Origin: Chryseobacterium indologenes
Lineage (GTDB): Bacteria; Bacteroidota; Bacteroidia; Flavobacteriales; Weeksellaceae
Assembly: GCF_002025665.1 (NCBI RefSeq)
Contig: NZ_CP018786.1
Span: forward strand, 1,054,001-1,118,000
Length of the DNA stretch: 64,000 bases
Direction of reading: 5' to 3'
The position numbers and the translations under genes are program-made. This document shows positions 60,943 through 64,000 of the stretch, one piece after another. The notes beneath the pieces were generated by a model, which saw nothing but the letters and a program-made list of their open reading frames with translations, did no database searches and was not told the origin of the DNA. How positions within the stretch are numbered: position 1 is the first letter of the stretch; each line of letters starts with the position of its first letter.

Positions 60943-61893
60943 ATGAAATTCAGAACAGAAGTTGATATTCCTGCATCAGAAAAGAAAATTGAGATTGAAG
61001 ATAAAATATTTTCAATAGGATCATGTTTTGCCTCTGAAATGACAGATTTGCTGCATGACGGACAACTTCAGACCCTCAACAACCCTTTTGGGACTATTTT
61101 TAATCCTTTTTCCATCAATAATGCAGTCAACAGATTACATGATTCTGCATTTTATGAAGAAGAGGAACTGATCACTTACAACGAAGAATATATTTCTCTG
61201 GATCATCACACCAGTTTTGATACCCGTTATATTCATCAGACCTTAGATAAGATTAATGGAGCGATTGAAGCGGGAAATGCCTTCCTTCAGGAAGCTGACT
61301 GGATTATTATCACCTACGGATCTTCATTTATCTATGAATTTCTTCCCAAGAAAAAACTGGTGGCCAACTGTCACAAGATTCCGCAAAAGTTTTTTGAAAA
61401 AGGACTGCTTTCCCATCAGGAGCTCACCACTTCAATTTACCAGACTATTCTGGACCTTAAGGATATTTGCAAAGAAGGAGTACAAATCCTGTTTACAGTT
61501 TCACCTGTAAGGCATACGAAAGACGGAATGGTGGAAAATCAATTGAGCAAATCCAAGCTGATTACGGCTATCCATGAGTCTATTTCAATGTTTGAAGACT
61601 GTCATTATCTACCTGTTTATGAGATTTTAATGGACGATCTCCGGGATTATCGTTTTTACAAAGAAGATATGATACATCCCAGTACACAGGCGGTTAATTA
61701 TATTTTTGAGAAGTTTGGAAAATCTTATTTTTCAGAAGAAACCCAGAATTTTATCAAAGAAAACTTTAAGATTATGAGAGCTCTGGAACATAAAACCAGT
61801 GATAAGAAAGATCCTAAGTTTATCGAATTCAGAGAAAAACTGGATCAGAGAATTGAAGTACAGCGTAAAAAAGTAAAACATAAAATATTTTAA
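60943..61893 (+). CDS. GSCFA-domain protein
   Basis: 316 residues. The family name motif is present near the N-terminus: FSIGSCFASEM (about 23-33). Further conserved parts are NNPFGTIFNPFSI (about 46-58), WIIITYGSSFIYEF (about 112-125), FTVSPVRHTKDG (about 184-195) and MIHPSTQAVNYIFEKF (about 240-255). The pattern GSCF near the start and a late Asp-x-x-His-like region suggests an SGNH-hydrolase-like fold (esterase). The function in cells is unknown. It is translationally coupled to the next gene: its TAA is directly followed by the next ATG. Confidence 0.88.
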   Translation: MKFRTEVDIPASEKKIEIEDKIFSIGSCFASEMTDLLHDGQLQTLNNPFGTIFNPFSINNAVNRLHDSAFYEEEELITYNEEYISLDHHTSFDTRYIHQTLDKINGAIEAGNAFLQEADWIIITYGSSFIYEFLPKKKLVANCHKIPQKFFEKGLLSHQELTTSIYQTILDLKDICKEGVQILFTVSPVRHTKDGMVENQLSKSKLITAIHESISMFEDCHYLPVYEILMDDLRDYRFYKEDMIHPSTQAVNYIFEKFGKSYFSEETQNFIKENFKIMRALEHKTSDKKDPKFIEFREKLDQRIEVQRKKVKHKIF

Positions 61894-62415
61894 ATGCTTG
61901 ATTTCACCAGAATTGACTATCTGAAAGATGGTAATGAAAGACAGAAAAAAGCGTACGAAATTCTTACAAAGTATCGTGTCTTTGAGAAACTGAAAGATTA
62001 TTCTCCAATTTTGGCAGGAACTGTTCCTATTGAGATTGATATCAAAGGAAGTGATCTGGATCTTATTTTCAAGGTGGATTTAAAATATGATCAGGATTTT
62101 CTGGACGATTTACTATTTTGTCAGCTTATTCCTCATGATGTAGAAGTGGAATATCCCATTGTAAACGGTGAGAAATGCATTACATTAAATTTTATGCTTG
62201 ACGGGTTTCCTATTGAGATTTTTGGGCAAAATAAGCCTACAAAAGAGCAGAATGCATATCTTCATATGATTGCTGAATACAAAATATTACAGGAAAAAGG
62301 AGAAAAATTTAGACAAAAAATAATAGAACTTAAAAAACAGGGAATAAAAACGGAGCCGGCTTTCGGACTATTGCTGGGACTTGAAAACCCTTACGAAGAT
62401 CTATTGAAATTTTAA
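61894..62415 (+). CDS. DUF4269 protein, nucleotidyltransferase-like
   Basis: 173 residues. Its start codon directly follows the GSCFA stop. The segment AGTVPIEIDIKGSDLDLIF (about 42-60) resembles the Gly-Ser plus Asp-x-Asp active site of nucleotidyltransferases, and DUF4269 is placed near that fold. The C-terminal part is helical. Function unknown; a metabolic or tRNA-related transferase activity would be a guess. Confidence 0.82.
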   Translation: MLDFTRIDYLKDGNERQKKAYEILTKYRVFEKLKDYSPILAGTVPIEIDIKGSDLDLIFKVDLKYDQDFLDDLLFCQLIPHDVEVEYPIVNGEKCITLNFMLDGFPIEIFGQNKPTKEQNAYLHMIAEYKILQEKGEKFRQKIIELKKQGIKTEPAFGLLLGLENPYEDLLKF

Positions 62416-62420
62416 ATAAA

Positions 62421-63188
62421 ATGATTGATACACATACACATCTATACGCAGAAGAATTTGATGAAGACAGAAAAGAAGCCATTCAGAGAGCTTTAGATAA
62501 GGGAATTACAGAATTTTATCTTCCTGCTATCGATTCTGAATCGCATGAAAAAATGCTGCAACTGGAAACAGAATATCCAGGACAGATTTTTTCAATGATG
62601 GGATTACATCCTTGTTATGTAAAGCCGGAATCGTGGGAAAAAGAACTTGAAATCGTAAAAAATTATCTTGATCAGAGACACTTTCCGGCAATAGGAGAGA
62701 TCGGAATTGATCTGTATTGGGATAAAACAACACTGGATATCCAGGTAAAAGCTTTTGAACAGCAGATTGACTGGGCCATAGAAAGAGACCTTCCCATTGT
62801 TATTCATACAAGAGAAAGCTTCGATGAGACATTTGAAGTACTGGAAAGAAAGAAACATCCTAAACTAAGAGGTATTTTCCACTGTTTCTCAGGAAATCTG
62901 GAACAGGCAAAGCACGCTATTGACCTTAATTTTATTTTAGGGATCGGTGGAGTAGTAACCTTTAAAAACGGGAAAATAGATCAGTTTCTGAGTGAAATTC
63001 CATTGGATAAAATTGTTCTGGAAACAGATTCTCCATATTTGGCTCCGGTTCCGCACCGAGGAAAAAGAAATGAAAGCTCTTATCTTGATCTGGTTGCCGG
63101 AAAGCTGGTGAATATCTATGGAAAAGATTTTTCTGAGATAGACCGTATTACGACAGAAAATGCTAAAAACATTTTTCAAATCCCATAA
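62421..63188 (+). CDS. TatD-family metal-dependent hydrolase/DNase
   Basis: 255 residues. TIM-barrel amidohydrolase: IDTHTHLYAEEFDEDR (about 2-17, metal His pair), GLHPCYVKPESW (about 60-71), AIGEIGIDLYWDKT (about 91-104, metal Glu), PIVIHTRESFDETFEVL (about 126-142), GIFHCFSGNLEQA (about 150-162) and LETDSPYLAPVPHRGKRNES (about 199-218). TatD enzymes act as 3'-5' DNases in repair or as D-aminoacyl-tRNA deacylases. It starts 5 bases after the DUF4269 gene. Confidence 0.92.
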   Translation: MIDTHTHLYAEEFDEDRKEAIQRALDKGITEFYLPAIDSESHEKMLQLETEYPGQIFSMMGLHPCYVKPESWEKELEIVKNYLDQRHFPAIGEIGIDLYWDKTTLDIQVKAFEQQIDWAIERDLPIVIHTRESFDETFEVLERKKHPKLRGIFHCFSGNLEQAKHAIDLNFILGIGGVVTFKNGKIDQFLSEIPLDKIVLETDSPYLAPVPHRGKRNESSYLDLVAGKLVNIYGKDFSEIDRITTENAKNIFQIP

Positions 63189-63191
63189 TTA

Positions 63192-64000
63192 ATGAGTGCC
63201 CTGTTAAATTTTATTAGGAGCAACAGGTTGAATGGCATATTGCTGTTTGCTGTTTATTTCATCATTAATCTTTTATTTCTGACAAAATATGGAATCAGAC
63301 AATCTTTTGTTCCTCTTACTTTTTTAATTATTCTTTTTTCAGGGGGAAATTTATTGTTGTTTTCTTTAGGAAAATGGTCCTGGTTGAAAAAATTATGGAC
63401 CAGGAAATCTGTATATCTTCTTATCGTTTTTATAACGATTGCTTACATTGCGATGTGCCATGTGATGAAAGATCCTTACAAAATGAATATTGACAGGTGG
63501 GCAACGTTAGAATTTTCTGTGCAACATTGGGTAAAAGGAGAATACATCTATGATACTCCAAATTTCATGGGGAATTTATCATCATATCTTCCCGGGCAAT
63601 TGCTTTTGTCAAGTGTTTTTTATTTTTTAGGGAATGTCGGCTACCTTCAGGTTGCAATCTTTTTACTGTTTTCCTGTGTTATCTTTTTAGAATTTAGGAG
63701 CAATTTTCATAGATTTCTTGCGATAGGAATGTTAGGTATTTCCCTGGCTTATATTTATGAAGTGGTCTGTAAGAGTGATTTTATCTCTTCCTTTATTACA
63801 GTTGCAGCCTTTATTCTTTTTTGGAACAGAATGTTTAAAGATGATTATTTTAAAAGACCCTTTCTGCTGGGAATATGCATAGGAATTCTATGTCTTACAA
63901 GAAGCGTAGTGATCATTCCTTTGATTATCTTTTTATTACATCCTTTTTTGAAAACGTGCTGGAAAAATAAAATAAAATTTGGATTAAGTTTTTTATTAAC
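63192..64000 (+). CDS. multi-pass membrane protein, glycosyltransferase 39/87-like, cut by the window end
   Basis: The frame opens at an ATG 3 bases after the TatD stop and is still open at base 64000 (269 complete codons). It has at least six hydrophobic segments (for example GILLFAVYFIINLLFLTKYG; YLLIVFITIAYIAMCHVM; FLAIGMLGISLAYIYEV). The periplasmic loop DRWATLEFSVQHWVKGEYIY and PNFMGNLSSYLPGQLLL resembles undecaprenyl- or dolichyl-phosphate-sugar-dependent mannosyltransferase-like membrane proteins. Assignment to a GT-C family is tentative; the remainder lies outside the window. Confidence 0.65.
   Translation, partial: MSALLNFIRSNRLNGILLFAVYFIINLLFLTKYGIRQSFVPLTFLIILFSGGNLLLFSLGKWSWLKKLWTRKSVYLLIVFITIAYIAMCHVMKDPYKMNIDRWATLEFSVQHWVKGEYIYDTPNFMGNLSSYLPGQLLLSSVFYFLGNVGYLQVAIFLLFSCVIFLEFRSNFHRFLAIGMLGISLAYIYEVVCKSDFISSFITVAAFILFWNRMFKDDYFKRPFLLGICIGILCLTRSVVIIPLIIFLLHPFLKTCWKNKIKFGLSFLL

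Overview
The window looks like a chromosomal segment of a Chryseobacterium-like member of the Bacteroidota (class Flavobacteriia). The reasons are: AT-rich DNA; Bacteroidota-type promoters with a TAnnTTTG -7 box; a SusC/SusD pair; type IX secretion sorting domains; many genes with no clear purine-rich ribosome binding site; and typical flavobacterial families (GSCFA, DUF4269, DUF8202-like, TPR-HTH regulators). The genus is an inference from gene content and style, not a measured assignment.

Layout. 1-5914: the end of a SusC-type outer-membrane receptor, its SusD lipoprotein and a secreted calcineurin-like phosphoesterase. 6001-11738: an SDR oxidoreductase, prmA, an SH3-like secreted protein, a TPR/HTH regulator and a small secreted protein, separated by fold-back repeats. 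12101-13066: a tRNA region with two tandem tRNA-Pro(TGG)/tRNA-Arg(TCT) operons, one followed by three 132-bp repeats that each carry the 3' half of a tRNA plus a terminator. 13230-15391: unrecognised lipoproteins and hypotheticals. 15697-29786: a polymorphic-toxin locus. It holds a T9SS-sorted protein, a 3436-residue SpvB/Rhs protein with a lytic-transglycosylase-like C-terminus, a lipoprotein that is probably its immunity protein, then a displaced Rhs tip carrying an HEGGH (zincin-like) toxin broken by one frameshift, and a second lipoprotein.

31571-40635 (minus strand): eight closely packed genes encoding the lower valine pathway (acyl-CoA dehydrogenase, enoyl-CoA hydratase, 3-hydroxyisobutyryl-CoA hydrolase, 3-hydroxyisobutyrate dehydrogenase, methylmalonate-semialdehyde dehydrogenase) and the 2-methylcitrate cycle (PrpB, PrpC, PrpD). 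The first produces propionyl-CoA and the second consumes it. Upstream, on the same strand, lies a cobalamin riboswitch (about 41095-41290). This suggests the operon is switched by vitamin B12: with B12 a methylmalonyl-CoA mutase could take propionyl-CoA, and without it the methylcitrate route is needed.

42151-43141: a third tRNA cluster (Ser-GCT, Pro-TGG, Arg-TCT) followed by two tandem, almost identical units. Each unit is a small GIY-YIG nuclease gene whose last codons and stop codon lie inside a truncated tRNA (D-loop to 3' end, TGT anticodon), followed by tRNA T-arm/acceptor sequence. This looks like a tRNA-linked selfish element, and the 12-kb repeat array may be a worn version of it.

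43278-64000: mostly housekeeping. It contains an N-acetylmuramoyl-L-alanine amidase lipoprotein, aspartate ammonia-lyase, surface-polysaccharide genes (two glycosyltransferases, a flippase, an FkbM methyltransferase), a DUF2461 protein, a MacAB/TolC-type efflux operon, a DEAD-box helicase with a DbpA-type tail, a DUF47/Pit phosphate transporter pair, a polyprenyl synthetase, GSCFA, DUF4269 and TatD genes, and the start of a multi-pass membrane protein cut by the window edge.

The most interesting signals are the B12-riboswitch-led valine/methylcitrate operon, the GIY-YIG/tRNA tandem units, and the two-cassette Rhs toxin locus with lipoprotein immunity candidates.
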